From contig JAPPLG010000008.1 in the NCBI GenBank assembly GCA_028819545.1, positions 1 to 43,730 on the forward strand: DNA of 43,730 nucleotides. Direction: 5' to 3'. The notes beneath the pieces were generated by a model. It ran no database searches, had not been told where the DNA came from, and saw nothing but the letters and a program-made list of their open reading frames with translations. This DNA is from Bdellovibrionales bacterium (GTDB lineage: Bacteria > Bdellovibrionota > Bdellovibrionia > Bdellovibrionales > UBA1609). Of this stretch, positions 1 through 8,468 are shown one piece after another. The position numbers and the translations under genes are program-made. The stretch's first letter is position 1. Every line of letters begins with the position of its first letter.

Positions 1-40
1 TTAAAACAGCCACTGACACGGGTAACTGTCAGATCATATA
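1..40. mobile_element. possible insertion-sequence end fragment at the window edge
   Basis: The first 40 bases lie outside any gene. They hold CTGACA (13-18) and its inverted copy TGTCAG (27-32) around CGGGTAAC. The string GACACGGGTAAC resembles the GACACATGGGTAAC repeats at the other window edge (43711-43725). Such strings occur near termini of some DDE insertion sequences, IS481-type by recollection. No transposase is visible, so the assignment is weak. Confidence 0.25.
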
Positions 41-1300
41 CTAGCTACTACACCTTATTCCATCTACTGACATATCTCCAGAATCTCTATAACTAGGAAC
101 TCCCTCTGACATCAAAACACACTCTCTAGCAAATTTATGGTTATCAGTAATCTTATCCAACTCAGGTGATTTAAAAACTTCAATTTCTTCTAAGTTTACA
201 TCTTTTTTTATTTTTGAAATACCATCCTTCACTTGTTCAATAGCTTTAGATTGTCCATCACATCCTATAAAACTCCTATTTTTCATAATTGATGATTTCA
301 TTGTTACCCCACAACCACAAAAAAAGTCAGCAACCAAGTCTCCCTCTTTTGAACACATTTCTATAAGACGATCCAGTAAATCTGTGTGTTTTGCAGTAGG
401 GTAAGGAATACTTGAATCATAAGCTTTTATATCAAACCAAACATTATGTTTAACTTGAGTTTTATCACTTGGCGGTTTCCACCATTCAAGATTGCCTGTT
501 TTTTCATTTTTTCTTATAAAACGAAAACTTCTGTCTTTGTTTTTTACTTTAATCCAATACTTTTCTATATCTGAATATTCACTTTTTTTAAAAAGTTCGT
601 AATTATTTACATATTGTAAAGCTGTTTCTTCTGACCATTGCCATCTATTTTTTGGTTTAACACCAAGCAAAGTATATTCCATGCTAGGACGCTTATGATC
701 TCTTTCACAATCTGTTCTCCATTGAGCTTTTTGTTTTTTTTCGCAATATATTTTATTAAGTTTCATATCTCTGGATTTTTTATAAAGCAGTAATGTGTCA
801 AATTCTATGTTTAATTGTTTAGCCCCACCACTATTCTTTCCTCTAGTTCTACTAACTATAATTTCATTAACAAGATGTTTACGACCTCTATCCAAATTTC
901 CCCCACCAAAAATATAATCCAATGTTTTTTTTATGTAGTGAACAGAGTTATAATCTAAATGTACACATAAAAAACCCTTCTTTGGGTCTAACAACCTGTA
1001 CATATGTTCAAGTCTCATTTTCATAAACTCAATATACCCACTTAAACCCTCTCCATAACTGTCATAATACTCAAGATTTTGTACTTTTGAATCCCAAGAA
1101 TTATCTTGAACCTTTTTTTGTTCCCTTAGAGTATTAAATGGGGGATCAATATAGATAAATTGAATATATTCCTTGCCAGTATGTTTTTTTAACGTATGAC
1201 TATTGAGAGTTGAAAGCCACTCAAGATTTTCAACTTTAGCTAATTGAAATTTGAAACTATTATTTTTCATACCAAAAGTTTCGGAGAAACTAAGAAGCAT
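41..1300 (-). CDS. site-specific DNA methyltransferase, beta class (N6-adenine or N4-cytosine)
   Basis: This 419-residue protein would methylate an exocyclic amino group of DNA using S-adenosylmethionine. The catalytic motif IV is DPPF (residues 52-55) and the AdoMet-binding motif I is DFFCGCG (about 325-331). Motif IV before motif I is the beta-class order, seen in type III Mod subunits and solitary enzymes. A YPTAKHTDLLDRLI segment (about 300-313), typical of this family, precedes motif I. The ATG at 1300 has AAAGG about 7 bases upstream, which supports that start over the internal ATG ten codons later. No restriction subunit lies in the window, although the region beyond position 1 is unseen. 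The last residues run close to a possible insertion-sequence end, so the C-terminus could be altered. Target sequence unknown. Confidence 0.85.
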   Translation of the reverse strand: MLLSFSETFGMKNNSFKFQLAKVENLEWLSTLNSHTLKKHTGKEYIQFIYIDPPFNTLREQKKVQDNSWDSKVQNLEYYDSYGEGLSGYIEFMKMRLEHMYRLLDPKKGFLCVHLDYNSVHYIKKTLDYIFGGGNLDRGRKHLVNEIIVSRTRGKNSGGAKQLNIEFDTLLLYKKSRDMKLNKIYCEKKQKAQWRTDCERDHKRPSMEYTLLGVKPKNRWQWSEETALQYVNNYELFKKSEYSDIEKYWIKVKNKDRSFRFIRKNEKTGNLEWWKPPSDKTQVKHNVWFDIKAYDSSIPYPTAKHTDLLDRLIEMCSKEGDLVADFFCGCGVTMKSSIMKNRSFIGCDGQSKAIEQVKDGISKIKKDVNLEEIEVFKSPELDKITDNHKFARECVLMSEGVPSYRDSGDMSVDGIRCSS

Positions 1301-1669
1301 CTTGAAACCTTTGATTAAAACTAGACTGAAGTAACCACAGATTGAGCTATAAGTATAGTTTTATCAGTCATCCATCAAAACGCACGTATTTATATGCCTT
1401 ACCTTATTGATTTTTTATCTTTATCGCCGCGCACTTACTATCGAGCTAAGAAGAGACTGTTTCCCCATGAGATGTAGTTTAACATCTGTTGAAAGCAATT
1501 ATGCTTCATCAATACCTCATTGTAATTTTAGAGAAAAGACACTCGTCTCCAGTAAACATTTATATCTCCTTATATTACAACAGACAATAGTATTGAAGAA
1601 AATGACATGCTGATTATGTTGAATACTTGACCAAAATCAGATTACAATAATACAAAAGAGAAAGGACTT
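1301..1669. other. intergenic region without a supported gene
   Basis: This 369-base stretch separates the minus-strand methyltransferase from the plus-strand coiled-coil gene. A 68-codon plus-strand reading frame exists at 1407-1613 but has no ribosome binding site, domain or credible composition. The promoters of both flanking genes should lie here. I see no convincing -35/-10 pair and no strong hairpin. Confidence 0.5.
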
Positions 1670-2203
1670 ATGAAAACAGATCAAAAAAAGAATGGACTTG
1701 CTATAGGATGGCCTCCTTTTGCAGAATTTAAAAAAGAAATGGTGGAATTGCTGAATGAAGCCCAAAATCCTCTAAAAAAAGAAATGCACCTCATCAAAAA
1801 TACCCTTGTTTCTCATATTGTTGATACAAAAAAAAGATTCTCTTCAGTTGATAACACCCTTGTCGCTCATAACAAAGAGTTCATAAAAATCAATAACACC
1901 CTCAATTCTCATAACAAAGAGTTCATAAAAATCAATAACACTCTTGGTTCTCATAAAAAAGAGTTCGTTAAAACTAACAAACATATCTCAGGAATTGAAT
2001 ACCGTATGTCAGGCATTGAACACCGTATATCAGGAATTGAAAAGCATCTATCAAATCATGTGACTGACACAAATAAAAAAATTGCAAAACTAACTACTAA
2101 GACAAGTGAAATAAATAAAAAACTAGATACTCAGAGTATTCAGAATATTCAGATTAATAAAAAACTGGACAAACTGCTAAAGAATAAGAAAAAATCTAAG
2201 TAA
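1670..2203 (+). CDS. coiled-coil protein with tandem 14-residue and 7-residue repeats
   Basis: This 177-residue Lys-rich protein has no signal peptide and no family I recognise. After about 60 residues come three 14-residue units of the form xSHNKEFIKINNTL. In DNA the first two are 42-bp near-exact copies starting at 1866 and 1908. Three 7-residue units SGIExxx follow (21-bp period, 1985-2047), and then two INKKLD units near the C-terminus. The heptad spacing predicts a parallel coiled coil or trimeric stalk. AAAGGA just before the ATG supports the start. It could be a structural or fibre-like protein or a scaffold. It sits next to the methyltransferase but is transcribed divergently, so no functional link is shown. 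Repeat number could vary by slippage without shifting the frame. Confidence 0.7.
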   Translation: MKTDQKKNGLAIGWPPFAEFKKEMVELLNEAQNPLKKEMHLIKNTLVSHIVDTKKRFSSVDNTLVAHNKEFIKINNTLNSHNKEFIKINNTLGSHKKEFVKTNKHISGIEYRMSGIEHRISGIEKHLSNHVTDTNKKIAKLTTKTSEINKKLDTQSIQNIQINKKLDKLLKNKKKSK

Positions 2204-2238
2204 TCAAGATAAGGAGCACGACCAACGGCATCGAAGTG

Positions 2239-2604
2239 TTATTTTCTTTTAACTTTACTTTTCTCCATAGAAAAAGATCGGAGTTTAATAGAACCTGTAA
2301 TGTCCTCAAGCGATCTATCCTTTTTCCATTGATCTAACTCTTTTGTAATTTGTGTGAATAAAGACTTTTGCAAAACTTTAACTGTATCAGACTGATCTTC
2401 CACACGAAAAGATTTCTCCGGAGACTTCACTTCCAATACACCAGTAAAAACATCTTTATCAAAAGTAATTTTTAAGCAACAATTGGAATCACAAGGAGCT
2501 TTTCTCAATAATTGATCCAAGTTTTCTTTTGCTTCCAAAAAATCTTCCTTATTGGAACTTTCAAAATGAATACTTGTATTCTCACCATAATGCTGTAAAG
2601 ACAC
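2239..2604 (-). CDS. small protein, possibly HPF/RaiA-like ribosome-associated
   Basis: The product is a soluble, charged protein of about 121 residues. Its pattern is a strand-rich N-terminal half, a Cys pair near the middle (DSNCCLK), then a helix such as TVKVLQKSLFTQITKELDQW. This loosely resembles HPF/RaiA hibernation factors, where a similar helix follows the last strand. The resemblance is by eye and weak. The frame extends to a TTG at 2637 without a ribosome binding site. The GTG at 2604 has GGAG six bases upstream and is preferred. The gene lies downstream of RNase R on the same strand, about 134 bases away, so co-transcription is possible. Otherwise a hypothetical protein. Confidence 0.5.
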   Translation of the reverse strand: MSLQHYGENTSIHFESSNKEDFLEAKENLDQLLRKAPCDSNCCLKITFDKDVFTGVLEVKSPEKSFRVEDQSDTVKVLQKSLFTQITKELDQWKKDRSLEDITGSIKLRSFSMEKSKVKRK

Positions 2605-2738
2605 TCTATACTCCAAATTATTCGTTGAACGAGTCAATATGACTGAAATAGATCATATCACTTTTTCCCAAAAAATGCACCTGTAAATTCACTGAATAGA
2701 CAGCCTAAAATCCCTCTTTTCAATATCTCATTTAGAGA

Positions 2739-4418
2739 TCATCTGTATTTCTTCATTTTTTGGGAACGGGTATTTTTCTTTCTGCGATTTCGAAAAGATG
2801 GTTTCTTAGAACGTGAAGATTGCATCTGGTAAAACTTTTTATATTTGTGTTCCACTAATTCAAAATCAACTTGCCCTTCTTCCACATTGGACATAGCCAC
2901 CCGCACAGAAACTTCATCACCTTGACGGAAAGTATATCCGGAAGGATAAGCTTTTAAGAGCAATTGCGAAGGATGAAACCTCCATCTCCCTCCAAGATTA
3001 TTAATATGAACTAAACCATCAACACTATATTCGTTCAAAGTGACAAAAAAACCAAATTTTGTGACAGAGGCAATCGTGCCTGAAAATTCTTCTCCCACGT
3101 ATTTTGTCATAAAGCGGGCTTTTTTAATATCCTCTATGAATCTTTCTGCTTTGACAGACCTTTGCTCACACTGACTTAAAAATTGAGCTGTAGTTTCCAA
3201 TTCCCTGTCAGAAACAGAATGATTAGAATTTTTTAAAACATTTTTTAAAATACGATGCACTATTAAGTCTGAATAACGTCGAATGGGTGATGTAAAGTGC
3301 AAATATTTTTCAAACTGCAAACCAAAATGACCTTTATTATAAGCACTATAATGAGCTTGAGGAAGAGCACGCAAAATCAAGTAATGCATAATTGTTTTTT
3401 TTGGATGCTTTTTCATTTTACTCAAAAATTGAGAAAGCTGAAGAGCTAAAGATTTTTGTTTTCTAAAAGTTTTCTTTTTTTCAAAAAGATTAGCTTTAGA
3501 ATCAACAGCTTGTAAAAATTGATTCAAATGAGACAAATCTTCATTTCGAGGGTTCTCATGAACCCTATACACAGCTGGAATCTTTTTTCTACTTAAAAAA
3601 TCAGCAACAGCCTGATTACAGGCCAACATCAACTCTTCAATGAGTTTATGAGAAAAAAGTCTTTGCGTTTGCACAATATTTAAAGGCTGGCCGTCTGAGT
3701 CTATGAGGATTTCAACTTCGCCTAAATCTAAGTTTAAAGCTCCTTTTTTAAAACGTCTATCCATCAGCACTTGAGCTAACTCAGCTCCTGATTGAATAGA
3801 GCTTTGAACAGCTGAAGAAACATGATATCTTCCGTCAATAATATCCTGAGCCTCTTCATAGGTGAGGCGGCTTTGACTGCATATTACAGATTCATAAAAA
3901 AAAGCTTTTTTCTGATTCCCATTGGAATCAAAATGGAGTTCAACAGTCATTGTTAAACGAGGCACATGAGGATTCAAAGAGCAGAGACCTTGACTGAGAT
4001 AAAAGGGAAGCATAGGAGCTACAAAATCCGGAAAATAAGTGCTGTTCCCCCTTAAATAAGCCTCTTTATCCAAATTCCCTTTTTCTTTTACATACCAACT
4101 GACATCTGCAATGCTGATAAAAGCTGTCCATCCTTTTTGTGCAATTTCCACATAAATAGCATCATCAAAATCTTTAGCATGAATGCCGTCAATAGTGACA
4201 AAAGGCAAATGGCGTAAATCTTTTCTGTCTTGAAAATCTTTTTTCTTTAGTTCCCTTGAAATTGGTTTTTCCTCATCTACAGAATAAAATTCATAGGGAA
4301 TATTAAAAGCCTTAAGAACTCTTTCATTATCTTTTGAACTATCTAGAATAGAGCTTGTTGGAACAGAATTTTTTTTAACATGATTTTTATTTAAACGCAG
4401 TCTTTTCCTTTTCTTCAT
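2739..4418 (-). CDS. rnr: RNase R/RNase II-family 3'-5' exoribonuclease lacking the N-terminal cold-shock domains
   Basis: The protein degrades RNA processively from the 3' end. The RNB catalytic centre is clear: the TIDG...AKDFDDA segment supplies D77, D83, D85 and D86, matching the four metal-binding aspartates of RNase II. A C-terminal S1 RNA-binding domain begins around GEEFSGTIASVTKFGFFV, and the tail is rich in Lys and Arg. At 559 residues it is much shorter than typical RNase R (700-800). Only about 70 residues precede the catalytic domain, so the helix-turn-helix and the two cold-shock domains are missing. The N-terminus is strongly basic. The ATG overlaps the stop of the upstream HAD gene by four bases (ATGA), implying translational coupling. 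Confidence 0.92.
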   Translation of the reverse strand: MKKRKRLRLNKNHVKKNSVPTSSILDSSKDNERVLKAFNIPYEFYSVDEEKPISRELKKKDFQDRKDLRHLPFVTIDGIHAKDFDDAIYVEIAQKGWTAFISIADVSWYVKEKGNLDKEAYLRGNSTYFPDFVAPMLPFYLSQGLCSLNPHVPRLTMTVELHFDSNGNQKKAFFYESVICSQSRLTYEEAQDIIDGRYHVSSAVQSSIQSGAELAQVLMDRRFKKGALNLDLGEVEILIDSDGQPLNIVQTQRLFSHKLIEELMLACNQAVADFLSRKKIPAVYRVHENPRNEDLSHLNQFLQAVDSKANLFEKKKTFRKQKSLALQLSQFLSKMKKHPKKTIMHYLILRALPQAHYSAYNKGHFGLQFEKYLHFTSPIRRYSDLIVHRILKNVLKNSNHSVSDRELETTAQFLSQCEQRSVKAERFIEDIKKARFMTKYVGEEFSGTIASVTKFGFFVTLNEYSVDGLVHINNLGGRWRFHPSQLLLKAYPSGYTFRQGDEVSVRVAMSNVEEGQVDFELVEHKYKKFYQMQSSRSKKPSFRNRRKKNTRSQKMKKYR

Positions 4419-5131
4419 ATTGAGTAGTCCGTTCCTATTGAAAGAAATTCTTTTCGAAGAGTCTGCCGGCCGCTATGGACACTGTCTACAAAGACCAGCT
4501 TAACTTTAGGAAGATTTTGATCAATAAAATTAATAGTTGTTGGTTCATTTTCAAAAAACCAGATTTTTTCATATTGCTCAGACAATTTCTTCAAACAATC
4601 CCTCTTATAAACAGCATCTTCGGTGAAATTATTTGGCTTCATAATCAAAAATTCTTTTTTCTTTAAAGGAAGCCCCCATTCGTTGATTTGTTTATAAGTT
4701 CCCTCCCCCATAGATTTTTGACTTCTTCCGGTAAGATAAATAATATCTGCACACGTCTTATCCAGCTGAGAAAGATATGAAGATACTCCTTTATACAATT
4801 CATCATATTTTAAAAATTCATTGCTAAAAAAACAGTGAGACCAATATCCAGATAAGTCATAGTAGCATGAGTGGCTTAACTGAATTCCTTTTCTCAGCAA
4901 AATATGTTTCAATCCATAGTCTGTGGGATAAACTTCGATAGCCCTAAATAAATCGACTTGTCCGGCACAAATTTGTCTTAAGGGCGGATAGTCAGGAGCA
5001 GATCTTAATATAGCCTGTGTTCTGCCTCGAACACAAATCAGTGTAGAGTCCAAGTCAAAGACAAAGGCACAATTTTTATCACACTGTTGAGCTGAATCAA
5101 GTATATTTCTTAGTATATTTTGTTCGGGCAT
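4415..5131 (-). CDS. HAD-superfamily hydrolase (probable phosphatase)
   Basis: A 238-residue cytoplasmic HAD phosphohydrolase. Motif I is FDLDST with the nucleophile D26 and acid/base D28. Motif II is the Thr in IIYLTGRS. Motif III probably uses a Lys around VYKRDCLKK. Motif IV is the acidic FFENEP segment. The insertion between motifs I and II may act as a cap. Substrate unknown. It is the first gene of a two-gene unit with the RNase R-like exonuclease (4-base ATGA overlap), so a role in nucleotide or RNA turnover is a reasonable guess, but only from context. The ATG at 5131 has a weak AGG upstream. Confidence 0.8.
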   Translation of the reverse strand: MPEQNILRNILDSAQQCDKNCAFVFDLDSTLICVRGRTQAILRSAPDYPPLRQICAGQVDLFRAIEVYPTDYGLKHILLRKGIQLSHSCYYDLSGYWSHCFFSNEFLKYDELYKGVSSYLSQLDKTCADIIYLTGRSQKSMGEGTYKQINEWGLPLKKKEFLIMKPNNFTEDAVYKRDCLKKLSEQYEKIWFFENEPTTINFIDQNLPKVKLVFVDSVHSGRQTLRKEFLSIGTDYSI

Positions 5132-5257
5132 GAGAGGCCTATTACTTTATAACTCAAATAAAGAGCATTAAACTCTTAGAAGAAATCTGCATAAAAATCA
5201 GATACACTCTTGAAAGTACAAAAACCTTAATCAACCTAGTATGGATATAAAAATTTA

Positions 5258-5932
5258 CTACTGAGATGCCGATGCCGCCCACTCGTCAATTTGTGCTTTT
5301 AAGGTAGGCTCAACATTCACCTGACTTGCATCTCCACTTAAAACATATTGTTTCACTTTAAATTCCATCCATTTATCAATGTTGTAAAAATAATCACACT
5401 GTTCTTTAAACACCTCAATTCCTTCAACAGGGCTCATAACAAATTGTTCCCATTTTGTAGTAGCACCTAACATACCTGTTTCCCTAGGGGAAATAGCATA
5501 ATTATCCGGACTACATTGAATTAACTGTCCATAACAAAGCTCTTTATAATCGTCCTTGTCTACTACCAAAGTCTGTGCAGATAAAGAGTCATCCCCAGCT
5601 CCAAATATGGTCGCGCTTCCTTTTGAAGCAAAGATAGAAAGACCTTTAAACTGATCTCCCCTTATACGAAAACACTCACCTTCCTCCACACGAAAGAAAC
5701 GTTCCGCCCTTAAAGGAAGCGGAGTTTGCACGGAATAATAAACATAAATAGTTTCACCGCCGCTTGCTAGAGAAATAGTATAATCATACCCGGAAGCACC
5801 TGGCCCAGCACTCTCTGCACCTGAACCACCATCTACTCCTGGAGGTGGAGCGGCTTCTTCCGCACGTTCTTCAGTACAACCAAACATCATAACTGCAGTA
5901 ACTAAAATAAAATATCTTTTAAAATCACTCAT
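5258..5932 (-). CDS. lipoprotein of unknown function
   Basis: The predicted precursor has 224 residues with a lipoprotein signal (MSDFKRYFIL..., lipobox MFGC, modified Cys at residue 19). A flexible Glu/Pro/Gly/Ser/Ala linker follows, then a globular domain from about residue 45. The frame extends 12 codons upstream, but the ATG at 5932 has a strong AGGGGG ribosome binding site and gives a proper signal peptide. The start of the mature domain (GETIYVYYS..., then EGECF) resembles the lipoprotein at 10279-10803 (GETVIVSYS..., NGRCM), so the two may be paralogues. Four later Cys residues could form disulfides. The upstream region is shared divergently with nuoB. Confidence 0.7.
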   Translation of the reverse strand: MSDFKRYFILVTAVMMFGCTEERAEEAAPPPGVDGGSGAESAGPGASGYDYTISLASGGETIYVYYSVQTPLPLRAERFFRVEEGECFRIRGDQFKGLSIFASKGSATIFGAGDDSLSAQTLVVDKDDYKELCYGQLIQCSPDNYAISPRETGMLGATTKWEQFVMSPVEGIEVFKEQCDYFYNIDKWMEFKVKQYVLSGDASQVNVEPTLKAQIDEWAASASQ

Positions 5933-6057
5933 CTCAGCCCCCCTCAACAACATATCTTGATTTAACAATATTCTTATATTGCATGCAAGTTAATAAAAGA
6001 CTATTTTAAACACGTTGTGTACTTAAATTTTTAACAAAACCCTAAAAAACAGATTTT

Positions 6058-6087
6058 TTGACAAATCTATTTCATTTTTAGTAAAAT
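6058..6087 (+). promoter_or_regulatory. sigma-70-type promoter of nuoB-nuoCD
   Basis: A consensus -35 hexamer TTGACA (6058-6063) and a -10-like TAAAAT (6082-6087) are separated by 18 bases. The predicted start of transcription lies about 20-25 bases before the nuoB start codon, leaving room for the AGGAG ribosome binding site at 6103-6107. Confidence 0.6.
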
Positions 6088-6116
6088 ACTTGAGCTTGTT
6101 TCCAGGAGTTTAAAGT

Positions 6117-6656
6117 TTGAACAGTTCTCAACCTTCATCTCATAATCAATCCAAACTAGTAGACGAAAGTCGCTCTTACGCTTTAACAACTCGTATATCC
6201 AAAATTGCTTCATGGGGAAAAAGAAACTCACTTTGGCCTATGCCTTACGGAACTGCTTGTTGCGGCATTGAAATCATGTCCGTCATGGGGCCGCGCTATG
6301 ACCTCGCCCGTTTTGGAGCTGAAGTCGTACGCTTTTCTCCAAGACAAGCAGATCTTCTGATTGTCGCAGGAACTATTACAGAAAAAATGGCTCCAATCAT
6401 TTTGAGGATTTACCAGCAAATGCTGGAGCCAAAGTTTGTGATAGCTATGGGTGCATGCGCGAGCTCAGGAGGCTTTTACCGCGCCTATCACGTTTTGCAG
6501 GGAGTGGATAAAATTATTCCCGTAGATGTTTATGTTCCCGGTTGCCCGCCAACACCAGAAGCCGTTCTGGATGGGTTGATGGTTGTTCAAAAAATGATCA
6601 AAGATGATACTAAAAGACCTTGGAAAGACCACTGGGAACCAGGGGTCTGGAAATGA
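6117..6656 (+). CDS. nuoB: NADH-quinone oxidoreductase subunit B
   Basis: NuoB is the complex I subunit that holds iron-sulfur cluster N2 and passes electrons to quinone. The four cluster ligands are visible: the vicinal pair C48-C49 in GTACCG, C114 in MGACASSGG and C143 in PGCPPTP. The length of 179 residues is normal. The start codon is TTG at 6117, with AGGAG nine bases upstream. A usable ATG is absent nearby. The stop overlaps the nuoCD start (ATGA). nuoA, which usually precedes nuoB, is not here. The enzyme would reduce menaquinone, whose synthesis genes lie 10-14 kb away. Confidence 0.97.
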   Translation: MNSSQPSSHNQSKLVDESRSYALTTRISKIASWGKRNSLWPMPYGTACCGIEIMSVMGPRYDLARFGAEVVRFSPRQADLLIVAGTITEKMAPIILRIYQQMLEPKFVIAMGACASSGGFYRAYHVLQGVDKIIPVDVYVPGCPPTPEAVLDGLMVVQKMIKDDTKRPWKDHWEPGVWK

Positions 6657-8344
6657 GCCCTTTTTTTAATGCTGTAAAAAAAAATGTTTTAGAACAGTTT
6701 CCTAAAGAACACTTTGAGTTTCAGGAGTCTTGCGGCGACGAAGTTATTCTATGCGAAGCAAAAAATTTAACTGCACTCCTATCTATGTTAAAAACAAAAC
6801 ACAAATGTAATTTCCTGATGAATATATCCGGAATAGATTTTCCGGAAAAACAAAAACGTTTTGAAGTCTGCTATGAACTTTTTTCCTCTTCAATGAACAG
6901 CCGCGTGAGAGTCAAAGTAGCTGTCAACGAAGAAGAACCTATTCCCACAGCCCAGTTTATATGGAAAACAGCTGATTGGTTTGAAAGAGAAACTTATGAC
7001 ATGTTTGGTATTCAGTTTTCAGAACACCCAAACTTAAGACGTCTCCTGACACACCATCAGTTTAAAGGCTACCCTTTAAGAAAAGATTATCCGGCAGATC
7101 GAGTACAGCATTGTACAGAAGCCTTGCCCGTTCACTTTGATCAACCCAGAACTCCTGAATCAGCTGTCAGTGATGAAGGAAAAGACCTTGTGCCTTTAAA
7201 TATCGGACCTTCCCATCCAGCCACCCATGGCACCCTCAGGATTATGGCTCAGTTGGACGGAGAACGTATTCATCGTTCAACCGTGGAACTAGGCTACCTG
7301 CACCGTTGTTTTGAAAAAATGGCTGAAACTCACCCCTACAATCAAGTCATCCCCTATACAGATCGATTGAACTATTGTTCTGCTCCAATGAACAATGTCG
7401 GTTACTGCAAAGCTGTGGAAAGACTTTTAGGAGTGGAGATTCCTCTAAAAGCACAAGCTTTAAGAATGATTCTTTGCGAACTGTCTCGTATTATCGATCA
7501 TATTATTTGTATTGGAGCTAATGCCGTAGACCTTGGAGCTTTAACAGGATTTTTTCATCTTTTTACATACAGAGAAAAAGTTTACACCTTATTTGAAAAA
7601 CTCTGTGGAGCCAGACTGACTGTTTCTCTCACTCGAATTGGAGGTATGGCTCAAGAACCCCCTCCGGACTGGACGGGACAGGTTTTGCAGTTTTGCGATG
7701 AAATGAGCCAAGGAATCAGTGAGTTGGAGTCTCTCCTCAATCAAAATAAAATTTGGATTAATCGCACTCAGGGAATCGGAGCTATCTCTGCTGAATCTGC
7801 TATTGAATGGGGCTATACAGGCCCCTGCCTTCGTGCCTGTGGAGTCAATCTGGATTTAAGAAAAGCAGAACCCTACTATCTTTATAACGAAATGGATTTC
7901 GACGTTCCCTTAGGCACCACAGGTGATGTTTATGACCGCTACCTGGTTCGTGTTGCAGAAATGAAACAGTCTATTAAAATTATACGTCAATTAGCCAAAA
8001 ACCTCCCTTCAGGAGATTACACCATTCGGGATAAAGATATTGTACTTCCAGAAAAAAAAGATGTTTACGGAAACATTGAAGGCTTGATGAATCACTTTAT
8101 GCTTGTCATGAAAGGGCTTCGCCCCCCGAAAGGAGAGCTGTATGACAAAACTGAAGCCGCAAATGGAGAATTGGGTTTTTATTTGATCAGTGATGCAAGC
8201 CCTATGCCTTATCGACTAAAGGTGCGAGCTCCCTGTTTTGCCATTTATCAATCTTTTTCAGAACAAATTCAAGGCGCCTATGTGGCTGATGTCATTTCTA
8301 TTCTGGGAAGTATGAACGTTATTGCCGGCGAACTCGATCGTTAA
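6653..8344 (+). CDS. nuoCD: NADH-quinone oxidoreductase fused subunits C and D
   Basis: This is a 563-residue fusion of the NuoC and NuoD subunits of complex I. NuoC covers roughly residues 1-165 and includes the signature [11 protein letters not shown] with HPNLRRLL. NuoD starts near residue 180 with [15 protein letters not shown] and runs to the characteristic end AGELDR. NuoD forms the quinone site with NuoB. The ATG at 6653 overlaps the nuoB stop and has AGGGG seven bases upstream. A frame extending to 6620 inside nuoB is less likely. No nuoE-N genes follow. The next gene is an unrelated secreted protease, so the other complex I genes must be elsewhere or absent. Confidence 0.97.
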   Translation: MSPFFNAVKKNVLEQFPKEHFEFQESCGDEVILCEAKNLTALLSMLKTKHKCNFLMNISGIDFPEKQKRFEVCYELFSSSMNSRVRVKVAVNEEEPIPTAQFIWKTADWFERETYDMFGIQFSEHPNLRRLLTHHQFKGYPLRKDYPADRVQHCTEALPVHFDQPRTPESAVSDEGKDLVPLNIGPSHPATHGTLRIMAQLDGERIHRSTVELGYLHRCFEKMAETHPYNQVIPYTDRLNYCSAPMNNVGYCKAVERLLGVEIPLKAQALRMILCELSRIIDHIICIGANAVDLGALTGFFHLFTYREKVYTLFEKLCGARLTVSLTRIGGMAQEPPPDWTGQVLQFCDEMSQGISELESLLNQNKIWINRTQGIGAISAESAIEWGYTGPCLRACGVNLDLRKAEPYYLYNEMDFDVPLGTTGDVYDRYLVRVAEMKQSIKIIRQLAKNLPSGDYTIRDKDIVLPEKKDVYGNIEGLMNHFMLVMKGLRPPKGELYDKTEAANGELGFYLISDASPMPYRLKVRAPCFAIYQSFSEQIQGAYVADVISILGSMNVIAGELDR

Positions 8345-8353
8345 TTAAAAAAT

Positions 8354-8393
8354 ATGTAATTTTTACATTTGATTCAAAAAAAATTGCTATAAT
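8354..8393 (+). promoter_or_regulatory. inverted repeat and extended -10 promoter before the protease gene
   Basis: An A/T inverted repeat ATGTAA-TTT-TTACAT spans 8354-8368, just after the nuoCD stop. A TGCTATAAT extended -10 element follows at 8385-8393, about 76 bases before the protease start. No well-spaced -35 is visible, as expected for an extended -10 promoter. The inverted repeat could be an operator or a weak terminator. Confidence 0.4.
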
Positions 8394-8468
8394 GTGTCCA
8401 TTCTCATAAACTCCTGCATTGCCGAATAACAAAAAATCCTTTTATTTTTAAAACAAAGGCATACTTAA

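Noticed and set aside
1407-1613. 68-codon plus-strand reading frame
   Set aside because: No ribosome binding site, no domain and atypical composition; it lies in an otherwise gene-free gap.
1627-1648. TTGACC / TACAAT promoter for the coiled-coil gene
   Set aside because: The spacing is only ten bases, too short for a sigma-70 promoter.
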